DNA from: Pholiota molesta
Taxonomy: Eukaryota > Basidiomycota > Agaricomycetes > Agaricales > Strophariaceae
Direction of reading: 5' to 3'
Assembly: GCA_014925825.1 (NCBI GenBank)
Contig: JACGCK010000002.1
Coordinates: forward strand, 310,001-374,000
DNA length: 64,000 bases
In this document: positions 37,827 through 49,901 of the stretch, piece by piece
Layout: each line of letters begins with the position of its first letter
Numbering within the stretch: position 1 is the stretch's first letter
Position numbers and translations under genes: made by a program
Notes under the pieces: model-generated
Database searches by the model: none
The model's input: only the letters and a program-made list of their open reading frames with translations
Told to the model about the DNA's origin: nothing

Positions 37827-38758
37827 TTACGTATCGTCTGCACAATGAAGTTGAAGGTTGTTGAGTAAATCGTATGGATGATGCCTTTGAAACATAATGC
37901 TCACCATCATAATGGAACACAGTCTGTAGGACTTGTTAATGATGTCAAAGCACAGCTCACGAAAAGCTCATACCTTCTTCGGATTTTCTGGAGCATTTCT
38001 TACATATCTGTCATTATCAGTCGGCCTAATGGACGCGGTGAGTGTGGTATAGATCAGAACACAATTTGCAACTTACCGTTCTTTCTTCTAAAGTTGGGAA
38101 TTAGGTCAAATCGGTCATGAATATGAATGACAGGACAAACTGACCTTGCAGGATGCCAACATGCTTTGGAGAGTGACGCAGACGGCAATGACACTCAAAA
38201 CTGGCGACCATTCGTTTCCCAGAATAGATGCACAAATCTAACGCGAGGTTTCAGCGGCGAACAGAACAGATATATAGACCGAACATACATGTCCATTAGA
38301 ATACACGTGCTAAGAAGGAATAATGCCCATAGTTAGTCTATGACGCCTGTAGAGAGAAAGATCTGGACACACTGGATGCATTGGCGCTTCCTTTCCGTCC
38401 GTCACTACAAACTGAACTGCAGGAGACGAGATCGGATAGCTGGAGTCAAATCTGAACTGCAACGTATAGACTTCACCCTAGAATTGCATGTATCTAACAA
38501 TCGAAGACGGTGATAACAGACGACGGCACAGACGCACCTGATAGACTGAATCTCCCATGACCTCTATAGTAAACAGCCATTTTGCAAAATCATTAGCCTC
38601 AACTAGGGTGATACCTAGGGACATGCATTGATCATGTCATGTTAAGGCCTGAGGAAACCCTATAAGCGCTCATAATTCAAGTACGCACCGACTGGACAAC
38701 CCTCAGACTGGATCTCGCGGAGTTCCTTCGCCAATCGTCTTGATGAAATCGATGCCAT
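37827..38758 (-). CDS. Ubiquitin-conjugating enzyme E2, UBE2W type
   Basis: E2 that in animals ubiquitinates the alpha-amino group of disordered N-termini. Start MASISSRRLAKELREIQ at 38758. The UBC fold is recognisable over several small exons: FAKWLFTIEVMGDSVYQ, GEVYTLQFRFDSSYPISSPAV, the active-site Cys in ICASILGNEWSPVLSV near 38225, AVCVTLQSMLASCK, then RPTDNDRYVRNAPENPKK and a last exon giving HYDDDT at 37827. The region RYVRNAPENPKK plus the aromatic/acidic C-terminus marks the UBE2W branch. All introns GT-AG and in phase, about seven of them in 930 bp. No frame breaks. Confidence 0.86.
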
Positions 38759-39386
38759 GGGCAGGCGATGCGGATGATGTAGTGAAGCGGGGACGCGTGA
38801 CGCTATCCAGACAGGATAAGTTCTTGGTTGTTATAGCTTGCAGACTGCGGGCTGCAGTGGCGGCAGTCAAACAGATGATGACTGCATTTGGAACGGCTTT
38901 CTCAGATCAAAAGGGGATATCAATTCACTTTTCTTCAAGGACAGGGAATTTTGGCAGAATAAATACAATACTTTCACTTGAACTGTAGCATTGGTTATAC
39001 ACCTAAGTATGTAGGAGGCTGATCACAACCGCAATTCCCTTGACGTTCGCCTGCTTGGTTACATAGGAGTTTTTGCCTAATGAGAATTGAAAGCCATTGC
39101 CAAGCAGTACCAAACAAGAAAAAGATATATAGTCGTTGGTTTCGCGATAAGAGCACTCACGTCTCCCCACTTTAGAGTCACCTATTACCCCGTATCATTC
39201 AGAAGGGGATTGCAGGCGCTCGTGGAGAGGCAGAAAATCCTCACAGGCCATGCATTGTCGCTTTCGAAGGCTGTTAGTTCCTCCAAACGTCCTTCAAATT
39301 GAACTTGTATGGTACAGATTCCATTGCACGTAGCTTCTTTCACTATCGATGTATATGATACATATCGTGTATTTTCTTTATATATC
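38759..39386. other. Intergenic region UBE2W to HEM3
   Basis: About 630 bp between the UBE2W start and the HEM3 stop, both on the minus strand. Contains the E2 promoter and HEM3 trailer. Short frames only; no feature recognised. Confidence 0.45.
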
Positions 39387-40530
39387 TTATCCTTGTTCAA
39401 TCACTTTCGTATCGTCTGATGCTTTAGCCTCTTCTACGCGCCTGTCTCGGTCTACGTTGATGTCGTCCAAAATTTTCTTCGCGCCAGTGTCCATCAAGAT
39501 CTTCGCCAACTTCTCCCCAACGCGTTCTGCGTCCTCGACTGATGCTACCACCTCCTTCAGTGTGTGTTCGACGTGTTCCTTGCCATCGATGCCAGTAACG
39601 CATCCAGTCAGCACGAGAACTTCTTCCCCCTGCGCGCCAGTTAGTGCACTTGCCACTCCAACCGGTACGCTGCATCCTCCTTCCAGGACTCTCAGGCAAG
39701 CCCTTTCTGCTCTACATTTCCACGACGTTTCCCGGTGTGTGAGTTTTTTGCATAGTTCGATTGCTTCCACATCATCGCTGCGAATTTCAACGCCCAAAGC
39801 TCCTTGAGAGACGGCATGATATAGAGTAGGTGGGATTATGTCGGATGTGATGCGTCCTCCCATTCCCAGTCGCACAAGGCCAGCTTTTGCGAGGACGAGA
39901 GCCGCGTACGGGCCATCGGGTGCGTCCAACTTCGCCATGCGGGTATTGCTACAACAAATATAATTAGAATAGAAGCGGTCGTTGGTGGAAATAGAACGTA
40001 CAGATTTCCGCGCTGCGAAACAATCAGGGTTCAAAAGTGTTGAAACATAGATTACTGGGAAAACTCACCACATCCAAGAACTTGAGATCGGGGTAGTTAC
40101 GCTTCAACTGCGCGACTCTCCTCACACTACTCGTGCCCACAACACTACCGGCCGGTAGATCGTCTAGCGTCTTCCACTCTTTGCCCTGCTTGACGACCAG
40201 GCTGTCAACTGGGTCCTCTCGTTCCAAAATGGCGCCAAGAAGACATCCATCTGGCAGCGTTGTGGGGACGTCCTTCAACGAATGAACAAGCATATCAACA
40301 TGGCGCTCTTTCAAAGCCACCTCGAGCTCTTTGGTCCATAGCGCTTTGCCTCCAATAAGATAGAGCGCCTGCGATTGATTCTTGTCACCCGCGGTAGCCA
40401 TGAACGAGGTAGCGAAGGTTGGATTGGAGTCGCCTGCTGGGTATGCATCTTGCAAGGTCGCTAGTACGATGTTGGTCTGGATTTGGGCCAGCTGCGAGGC
40501 CCTTGAGGCCAATGTGAATGTCCGAGGCAT
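39387..40530 (-). CDS. HEM3: Hydroxymethylbilane synthase (porphobilinogen deaminase)
   Basis: Joins four porphobilinogen units into hydroxymethylbilane, the third enzymatic step of haem synthesis, in the cytosol. Start MPRTFTLASRASQLAQIQTN at 40530 (the frame extends upstream without an ATG). Motifs: KALWTKELEVALKERHVDM, VHSLKDVPTTLPDGC, REDPVDSLVVK, SSVRRVAQLKRNYPDL, RGNLNTRMAKLDAPDGPY, and the dipyrromethane-cofactor Cys in VLEGGCSVPVGVAS near 39670. An 11-nt exon (40002-40012) supplies RGNL; skipping it breaks the frame. The C-terminal extension of about 30 residues ends at 39387. Fully in frame. Confidence 0.95.
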
Positions 40531-41181
40531 ATTGAAGGTGTACAAAGAAAGGATTGATTGAAGCGCGCCTAGATATCTGTTCGCGCACCGCTTTTCTTAG
40601 ATTGATTTCTGGGAAGCGAGCGATAGCACTCCGGCCTGATCATCGGCAACGCTCGGGCCGGAGTTTGCCTGCTTTACATCCGGTGCATGCACAAGGCGCT
40701 AATTGACGCATTCTTTGTGTGTTAAAAGGAATATTTCCGCCCAAAGAATCTAGATAAGGACTTTATACAGCTTTTGAAATAACTACAGAATGACAGACCA
40801 ATAGTGCTGCAACGAGATACTATAAGACAGACAACCGACTTAAAGTAGTAGAATGAGGGAATAACCTTTACAAATGTGGATGACAAATAAAAAGTATTGG
40901 TCACAGGAAAGCATGAAAACAAATGGTCGGGGAAATATGCCGTTTGCAAAATACAATGCAGGATGTGGTATGATGGGGGCAGAAGGTTAAGGGATGGGTT
41001 AGACGAGCATGTGAACAGCAAATCAAAATGGAGACGTAGTATAGGATAGATTTTGGAGGTGACAAGTGAGCAACATGTATGTCAGTCCTCGAAGTCGAAA
41101 TGGATTAAAAGGATGATTAGGTTTTCAGAAAGCATTTGATGAGAGTCCACGTGTCCGAAAAGAGATGGTAGGAGACATTGT
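40531..41181. other. Intergenic region HEM3 promoter and Pumilio trailer
   Basis: Contains an inverted repeat upstream of HEM3: ACTCCGGCC at 40628-40636 and GGCCGGAGT at 40656-40664, 19 bp apart. The rest (about 40740-41080) is AT-rich trailer of the Pumilio gene. Confidence 0.45.
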
Positions 41182-44100
41182 TTACATTCCATACCCGAAT
41201 GCCGAGCGCTGGTATGGATCATTAAGGGATCCTGAAAGAGCACCGCCGAATCCGGGAAGACTGGCGAACGAAGGCGTTGGGAAGGATCCCGCGTGTTGCT
41301 GGGATAATCCTTGGTTGTGGCTCGAATTTCCTTGAAGCACATAGCCGTCGATGGATTGCGGCTGCAACGAATGCATTGGGGCATTGAGATGGGTTTGTCC
41401 GAAATTTCCCTGTCCTGGGATGCCATACAACGCGTTAGTCGCTCCGTACACATCCGCCAGAGGAGAGATTTGAGGCATGTGTCGATTCCCGGGAGATCCA
41501 CCCATCCCTTGATTGCTGAGCGCCATATTAACGAGTGTTTGTTGACTGGAGAAGCCACCAAAAGGATCCATCTGCTCGCGCTGCAACTTATTCTGAATGC
41601 GTTTGCCATAAGGAGTATTGCGGATTAAGGGGAGAACAGGGCGGATGCCTTCCACAAGTAACGCTCGTTGCGCAGGATCGGCATAGTCAAGAGCAGTCTA
41701 TAGTAGTGGTGTAAGTGACCGCAAATTGAACTATGACGCATACGGAAATACCTGGACACAGTAGTTTCCATAAGAGTCTCGCAGCAACTTCTCGAGACGA
41801 GAGCGATTCAACAGTTCGTCAATGAGAATTTTCCTTGTGCTGTGTTCTGCAACACGGATGCACTGACGGAGGGTTAGCATTAAAAGAGCATTACATAACT
41901 CATTTGACTCACCTTTTCGATAACGTTGGAGCTGAATTTTTGAACAGACAAAGCGCAAACATTACCGGTGAACTGGCGAATGACACCGTCGCTGAACCTA
42001 TTGTCGTTGAGATCGAGGATGTATTGAACGACCTAGGCAGGGTTAGCAGAGGTACACTGAAATGGTGCGAGTTCTTACATAGTTCCCGTAGGGGTCTTGG
42101 ACAAGCGTAAGTGCGTTGTAGGTGATCTCGTTGACAAGTTGTTGGCGTTGCATTTCCGACGCGTGATCGATGCACCGTTGAAGGACGCAGCATCCATGGC
42201 GGTGAGTAGCGACTTCGACACAGTTTGCGGCAACAGCGTTATAGATGAACTAGAAAACGGACAGACGGTCAGATGACGAGAGAGTGGCATCAGCGTTGTG
42301 ACTTACCTGATTATCCTCGGGAGCCAACTTGTTCAAGCATTTCTGAATGACATGGTTACCGTTCAAGTCTTTAATCAAAACAACTACGTGGAGACTAAGC
42401 GCAACAATGATAGAATGTATCTGAGCGTTGTATCTATGATCAGTCTGCTATTCACCTGTAAGCTCGACGAAAAAATTCAAGAGTGGAATGAACTTGCCTG
42501 GCGGCGTGTTGACAAAAAATCGATCATCTTTTGAACAGCGCGAGTACCATGCATGTTAAGCGAAATGTTAACCAAATCTTGAGCGACAGATTCGCAAATC
42601 ACGTTTCTCTGGTCATCCGTCGAGAACTCCAAAAGCTTCTGGCAAAGATAGTTTCCAAATGGATCTAATACATTTCAGCATGCGACGAGACGAATTTTTT
42701 TAGAAAAAGGTTACACACCCGTCATTAAATCTGCGAAGTGGCCAAAGGTTTCTCGGAAAATCATATCACGATGCTCGGGAACACCCTCCTCAAGTTTCTT
42801 TTGCAGGTAACGGCAACCATGTTGGTCCTTGCACAATGCAGGTATTTCCCCTTGAAGATCTTCAATACGAGTACCAGCGAATCGGTTGACTACAGAAAGC
42901 ACAAGTCAACCATCATCATCAACAGATGGCAACAGTAACTTACATTCACGGTCCATGTCCCCACGTTTGTGCTTTGGTCCATGCAAGCCATTCATTTTGC
43001 CATCGGTGCCGGAGTTCCCGCGACCTGCCAAACCTAGACCATATCGAGACGCAGCTTGAGACGAGTAGAGACCGCCAGGTCCAGCTGCATTACCGTTGGT
43101 GATGGGTGCATTTAAGGGACGGCCAGTAGATTCAAATCCATAATTGTTGAACCTCGCACTATCCACTCCATTGCTGATACCATAGATGGCATCGTACTGA
43201 TTGGATATACGTGAATAGACGTGTTTGGAGAATTAAAAAAGAACATACATCATCACGGCCTGTAGACTGGATAGAATTGAAAGTCAAAGAAGTGTTATCG
43301 TAACCAGCAGGAAGGCGAGACAAGGACGCTTGCAGATCCGTAGCATTGACAGAATTCTCTCCAAGTTGCTGAGAGTTTGGTGTAGCAATGCGACCGTTCA
43401 TCACTTGCATATCTGGGGTATGGGGAGTGCCCGGCGTCTTTAGCATATGAGATGTAGTTCCAGAAATTCCAAGGGGAGTGGCAGGAACCGAACGAGTTGT
43501 AGCAGACAAACTATCCAATAAGCTATGAGGAGAGCCTCGCCGAGAAGAAGGTCCTTGATTATGAGCATGAGAGGGTCCTTGGGACTGTTGCTGGATAAGA
43601 GGGGTACTAGAGGCTGAGACGGCGCCTCCTAATATCTTACTAGCAATGTCCTCAGATGGAGCAGACAACGTCAGGTTCGGGTTGGTGACTGTACGACGAT
43701 CTGCCCTTGGCGCTGACCCTTCTGGAGCACGAGGGTTGCCATTGAACTGTGGCCATTCTGAAGACTTTTCTCGCTGCTCCAGAACTCTGTTGGTGAATTG
43801 AGCACGAGGGGACGTTTGGGGAAGGTGTGCCAAGTCCAATGCAGCAGACGCGTTAGAAATCTATAAAAGATAAAGATAAATTTGGATTGGAATAGCACAA
43901 ACTACAAACCTTGGCCGGGTAGGAGCCATGATATTTATCATCATCAGAGGTTGGAAGGTTCCTCATCGCATCTTTGTAGTAAAGGAGTGAGAAACGATGC
44001 ATCGAATGGTTCAGTTCTGGGAGGACTTACTGTGCATCTCCTGGTCCAGCTGTTCATCCAGTAGCATTCCAGCATTGTAGGTACTAGCGTAGCGTGCACC

Positions 44101-44887
44101 TTCGTCATCCCCATAACGTCCATTCCCTCTAAGCAAAATTGATGCTGAAACAGGGGCTGGCGCTGGAGAGGCGCGATTCGAACGATCGCCAGCGAGAGAC
44201 AATCCCTGAATATGGACGGCAAGGTCTTCGTCATGGCTGCTTGCAGATGTACGTCTGCTTGCAGGCATGCTTTTAGCACCAGCAGGTCGCGAAAAGCTAT
44301 GCCCGTTAGCCGCAGGACCAGTAGCAAGGTCTGGGAGAGGTTGACCGATGGCGCGTAGGTGACCGATTTGCGCTTGTCTGCTGCGGTTCCAACAGCTTGT
44401 AAAAGAAGATAAGGATGATGTAGAAGAACTGATAGAACCATCCTCACCGAGTTGTGCATTGATACGAGGCGGAGTCGTTGGTGCAGAGACTGCCAAGTGT
44501 TGCATACCCCCGTTACCATTAGGCTCATAGGGAATACTGAGAAGCTCCTGAGCTTGCTTTTGTTCAAGAGCACGCATTTGATCCTCAAAAAGTTTACGTT
44601 GTATAAGACGTTGTCGCTCATGTTCAATACGCTTAAGCTCGACACGCTGGCAATGAAAATGAATGACTTGCTGGAGGCAAAATGAAGGACACTCACTGCA
44701 GACATGTCGGGCATATTACTTCCTAGCCTCGCGGCCTTTGGGCTTGGGTGAGCAAGTAGAACCCGCCCAGAATGGGCACGACACTCACAGAATCAGCCAA
44801 GTCCAAAAAAGCAGGTGGACTGTTGTTTCTCTCGTCGGAGGGGGAATGATTATCAGTAGGTGAGATAGTATTTTCCATAGTGTTCAT
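41182..44887 (-). CDS. Pumilio/PUF-domain RNA-binding protein
   Basis: Binds mRNA 3' UTRs and represses or localises them. Start at 44887 (MNTMENTISPTDNHSPSDER), then about 600 residues of Ser/Pro/Gln-rich, probably disordered sequence. The PUF repeats begin near 42880: IPALCKDQHGCRYLQKKLEE, DPFGNYLCQKLLEF, NMHGTRAVQKMIDFL, DLNGNHVIQKCLNKL, HRHGCCVLQRCIDHA, DPYGNYVVQYILDL, QKFSSNVIEKCIRVA and DSYGNYCVQTALDYA, that is, eight repeats. The intron at 42445-42497 is GC-AG. A Gln/Gly/Ser-rich tail ends at 41182. Full-length with intact frame. The eight-repeat core with the long N-terminal disordered part fits classic PUF3/PUF4-like proteins; the exact class needs alignment. Confidence 0.92.
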
Positions 44888-46064
44888 TTTCGCAACGTAT
44901 GTGCTTGTAACTTTTCAAAGCAGTGAATGACAGGGACAAAAGAGAAGGTATTGCTGAGGGTATAGGTTGACGAGGAAGCAGTTGCACAAAAGGAAGCCTG
45001 TTGCAGAACATCACGAAATTCAGACACGACATTTAGGGAGCCCATCAATCGACTGACCGTGAACTGGTGGGTGCCCGTCTTGAGGAGTGGTGTTACAATG
45101 CGCCGAGCTGGCAGAAACAGATGGCGAAGGCGAGAAGGGAGACGACGACCGACTCTTTTAGTGCCCCGTAAGAATACGGAGAGGACAGAAAGCGAATGGG
45201 TGGCGGTTGTGGACTGGAGAATATAAGTATTGGTCGCTGAGTGCGCTACGTTTTGGTCCCTGACCTCAAATCCCCCGGCAATTCCCTTCAAATTTTTCAA
45301 CTCCGTCCCTGGCGCGTTCGTTCGAAAACTTCCATTCTCAAGGGGGCAGGTTCCCTGAGCCCACCGCTTTTCTGGCTTCAAAGTTCATCGACCACCAACA
45401 TTAATGTGAGCCCAATGTACCGACTCCATCATCTCAATTCATAATTTTGGCGTACAAAAAGGCTGTCCATCGTTGCATCCATGCCGGTCACCCGCATTTT
45501 TGCTTCCATCGCCGCAGAACAAATTTCTTTCTTAAGCGCCTTGAAAATATTTTCTATGCTAAGGGCCTGTATCTAAATAGATGCAATGATTTTCTTCAGC
45601 GCGACTTGTTAATCCTCTACTTAGCTGCTGTCAAATCGAGCGGTGAGAAGCTCCGTCGCTTAAGAGGTTTTCCCATCATGATCAGCTCTGTAGCTTCGCA
45701 AATCCGATCAAAGATAGTTCGGCCCTGTACTAAATATGCGAGAAAAGATATGCCTGATATTTGCCTAACGCTTCCTTCCACAAGCTTCCATTGCCACTTT
45801 TATTTTTGTGTGCTCATGTTGGCGTCTATGTAGTCTAGCTTCCGTTGTCATCACGATGCGATTATAAAAAATACTGGTCATACGTAAAATCGACATAGAG
45901 TCTAGAGGGTTTTGTTAGGGAAGTCATCTGAATAGGGGGTAGTAATGACTTCAAAGAGCAAGCGCTGAGTGTAAAGAAAATTAAACACTAAACGCCAGCG
46001 GCTCGTCTCCTATGTAATAAGTACACACATGGAAGCCACGAAGGAGCGATTTGGATCCTGGGCA
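44888..46064. other. Intergenic region Pumilio leader to VPS38 end
   Basis: About 1.2 kb. The Pumilio side has an open minus frame (44884-45381), but it begins with TTG, shows no domain and overlaps the Pumilio start, so it looks like leader. The rest, including 45447-45833, is AT-rich with no motif. Confidence 0.45.
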
Positions 46065-49000
46065 TTACAAAGCCGAGTGGTATATGTAGTTGATGCTGGC
46101 GAACACTCCTGTGTTTGCCGCTTGGGGAAGCTTGGGGACGCCGACTTCGGAGCAATCGTCCCACTTCGTCCCACAAGGTAGCTCGAGCCTTGCGATAGTT
46201 TGTAATGCAGGGTCAAGTTTTAAGTCTCGGCCACGATGCCTCCGTCTCTGTCGTAGTGCCGGGACACCATCTGAAGCGGCACCGTGTATCGTTGTTCTAT
46301 CCTCCTCATCGGATTCCGAGTCTTCTTCTCTATGTTGTTCATCCTCCGAGTCAAAGTCCTCATCAGCTTCTGAAGGACGTCTCGATGCAGTTGGCGTCTT
46401 TTCTGACGAATGACTGACGGACGATGGGTACCGTCCTCGCAGAAAATCCGTGAAAGGAACAAAACCCAAAAATGACCTTTGTTTACGCGAGTCATCCGAC
46501 ATAGTGGACGCGGTGGGAGTCGTTGTTCCACTAGCAGTTGGAGTGGTGGTGCTTTCGCCGAGTCCATGGGTTTCTAAGACGATATGGGTGCTTTAGGAGT
46601 GTGAACATCATCAATTACAGGCGATGGTTCTCGCGACGGTGTCTCTAACCCAGTGGAGGAAATGGGAGATGTAGGACTAGGAGGGATTCCTCGGGTGGGC
46701 CTGATATCATTTAAATATCAACACTTAATTTGATTGAAGAAGTATGTACTGACTGGTGTTGGAAAGCATTGTCGTGACTGAGAGTCAGCAAAAGATTCTT
46801 GAGATTAGGAAGGGTATGACGCATATCCAATGCCCTTAAATCACGTTCTGACATGAGCTAGGATTTTGATTAGTAGATATTTATTCTATATTGAGATCCT
46901 CGCTGACCATTTCGATGTCTTTGTTCAGCAAGAAAACACCATATTCAAACCGGTATGTGTCGACTCCTTTCGAAAACAACGGAAACCTTGTTCGGAATCA
47001 GCTGAGAATATCCTCGTGAATGATATTTAAACTTACATGCGAGGTCCAACCATAGCTGATATCCCATCTCTGATCAGACTTCGGCTCCTATGCACGTTAC
47101 AGGGTATATCAGGGTTTTGCCCATATAAGCAGCCAATATCTGCAAGACTTGGGCTACGTATCCGAGAGCAGTCGCGACAGAATCTTCCGTTACATCCTTG
47201 TGTTCTTGCATTGAAAGGGGTGGTGCGGGGTCATTAGGATTTAAAGGAATGGGTAATGGTACATCCAAGATGGTGAAAAGCAGATCGGGAGGAGAATAGA
47301 GTTCTATGGGAAAGATTGTAGACAGTGTAGACAAGAGGGACGTCTTTGTAGCGTTCGTTCTTTGGCGAATGGATGCCAATGTGCGTCTGAAATTGGTGGG
47401 GGGAAACTCAGGTGAGCGAATTTAAGAAGGTGCATCGTGAGTAGGCAATATCAAACCTTTCGTTCTCTATTTGGGCATCGACCTCTGTATTGAGTTGAAG
47501 AGCATCTCGGGCAGATGCAAGCATTTCGGACCTTTGGTGTAAACTTCGACTCCGTTCAGCAATTTCTAACCTCTCTACACATTACGGGTTAAAGAGTCCG
47601 GAATATGATGAATAAGAGGCATAATTCTTACTCTGAGCGGTTTGGTTCAAAATGACTTGATAGTTTGCATTGAGACCTCCTATCCGAGCTTCTCTTTCAG
47701 ATACTTCACGCCTCTAACGAATGATCAAATCAAATGCAGAGTTGATTTATATAGTAAAGGACATACAAGGGGAAATGCGACATCCTCTTCTAGGAGACTG
47801 TCAATCTTTCGAATTATCTCCGCAAGTGATGATTCGTTGTCGGAAATGAGAGATTGGAGGTTAACAATTCTAAGATGGATTGGATATGACATATATGAAG
47901 GATAAACAAAGATACTCACTTGAACAACTCTTGCCAAGTAGCCGTTTTCGTTTGGTCCCCAAAATCGATGGAGTCCCCTCCTACACCTTTGTGACGTCTT
48001 CTGCGAGATAATGGTATAAGTTCAGCGGGTGAAGCCACTGCCGCAGAATAGGGAGGATCGGCGAGCTGCTTGACTTTTCGAACCTCTAATTCTGGATCTG
48101 AGGTGTACCCGTCGTGTGGTGAGGAAGGCCGAGAAGGAGGCGATGAAGAGAGGGGAAGGTAAAAATTATGACCTGGGGGCGACAATGTCATTACGACTGT
48201 GTTGGAAGGAAGCTGGGAAGGGTTTGCATCTAACTAGGAGGTAAAAATTAACGTATAATAAAGTCTCAAAACAACTCAATGCTTACATCGGCAGGAAGGG
48301 GTAGCAGTTTGTTCAGATCAACATCTCTTTGCTCCAGTAGCTTCCAGTCGTTAGGTTCCTCACTGACAGTTGTTGGCGTACCGTGTTGAAACTTCCTATG
48401 CAGACCCGCTTCCTCATGTCCTGCGTGCATGGGTATTTTCGCCCATATTTCGATCTTTAAAAAACGCCCACTCGTATTAGACCGTTGGGGGAAGTCTTGA
48501 CCAGAGCGTGCATCGATAGGGAAAAATGGATTTGTAGAAGGACGATGTATTGGCGAAAAAAAATAGGTGTTGCAGATGTATTAGAGTCGATCGTTAAATC
48601 TTGTTCCTTCTCGAGCAAATGATCTGCTTTACTGCTCCGTGTTGCAGAAGTAGATGAAGGGAAACCGACGCCAGTCATTTTGCCCGTAGATGAACCTCTG
48701 GTTCGAACATCGCGCTTTGATATCACAGGGGTCTTGAAAGTCGTTTTCGACGGTGGCGCTGACCCTGGTGTAGAAATCCTGTTTTTGTGAGCGGTAGTAG
48801 CGTGTGAGGATTCTTTTTTGCTTGGAGGAGAAACTGTGCCTGATTTCTGGCTACGGGAACTCGATGAAACAGAAATTTATGCACTGGTGCAGAGCGCAGG
48901 GGAGTTGGTAAGTCAGCGAATACATCTGACTGGATGTTTCGATATGGTTCATATGTTCAGGAATACTGATGACAATAAACGTCTCAACCATTCTGGAGTT

Positions 49001-49607
49001 GATAATTTTCTCCAGACCAGTTTGTGAATTGTCCGGAAGAAGGGAAGAAGCAAAGGAGGAAGATTCGCCTGTTGGGTCGAAGATATTCGCAGAAAATTGC
49101 TGCTAGAAGAGGCTATGGAACTTGTTCGCGGACGATGCCCTCGTAAAGATCGCGTCGAACGAGATGAACTGGCTGAGACATTGAAGCTACTTGAAGATAT
49201 GGTTGAAGAGGTAGATGCCCTCCTGCCTCTGGATAAAGAAGAAGTTTTCGTGTCTTTATCCTCAGGAATACCATCGTCCCATTTGAGACTGGGTCGTGCC
49301 GCAGTAGAGTTCGTTGATGGCTTGCGGGTATGTCTCCTCGATAATATGGCTCCAAGATCATCTATAGCACCAGAAGCAGTGAAATGTGATTGTTCCGTAG
49401 GTTGTGTTAGAGCAGTGGTGACGGCATCGCGAACTGGGTAGGGTGTTAAGTTCCGTATCTGAATCCCTGTAATATGTCGAATTCGTCGTGGCTACTAAAG
49501 ATATGAGCATAAGATAGAGAGAGCAAGAGAGTCCAATTGCTTACAGGAGCTATACTATTATCATTGTGGGGATCTCGAATAGCAGACACCGTTGTGCTTG
49601 ACAACAT
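46065..49607 (-). CDS. VPS38: UVRAG/Vps38-type subunit of the PI3-kinase complex II
   Basis: Subunit of the Vps34-Vps15-Vps30 lipid-kinase complex in endosomal sorting. Start MLSSTTVSAIRDPHNDN at 49607; the second exon opens RRIRHITGIQIRNLTPYPVRDA, a conserved entry of the family, followed by Ser-rich and C2-like sequence (FLKIEIWAKIPMHAGHEEAG near 48450). A coiled-coil follows (about 47950-47450), then the conserved Atg14/UVRAG domain: LSTIFPIELYSPPDLLFTI, VATALGYVAQVLQILAAYM, SLIRDGISAMVGPR, TYRFEYGVFLLNKDIEM, MSERDLRALDMRHTLPNL. An acidic, Ser-rich tail ends at 46065. Frame jumps mended by one added base lie near 46575, 47083 and 48556-48563 (A run of eight). Atg14 is the alternative, but the SLIRD and long C2 part favour UVRAG. 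Confidence 0.82.
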
Positions 49608-49901
49608 CGAACAGAGCTATCTTGACTCTTGCATAAATGGCCAAGTTCAATATGCTACTCCTGGCATAGAAATCGACAATGCGGAACAGAACGCGATGTG
49701 CGAGCAGCAGAGATAAAGACAAGCGTGGATATCGCGAGTCGATAGGGAAGTTGTGGAGGAAGTGAGGAAGTGACGCAGGACGGAGAGTGACCGTGTCTCC
49801 GGGTCATGATTGCGGTGATCCCTGCCACCTGTTATGGAAATCTACTTTGTTCCGTTCCATCGACACCATAGACTTGCCACCCTCGGTCTTCAACAACTCT
49901 T

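Noticed and set aside
44884..45381. 165-codon minus-strand frame upstream of the Pumilio gene
   Set aside because: Begins with TTG, has no domain and overlaps the Pumilio start; better read as leader.
45447..45833. 128-codon plus frame
   Set aside because: Begins with TTG, in AT-rich spacer, no recognisable motif or splice partners.
49097..49441. Plus-strand 114-codon frame with acidic residues
   Set aside because: Antisense of the Ser-rich N-terminus of the VPS38 gene, whose minus frame reads into RRIRHITGIQIRNLTPYPVRDA.
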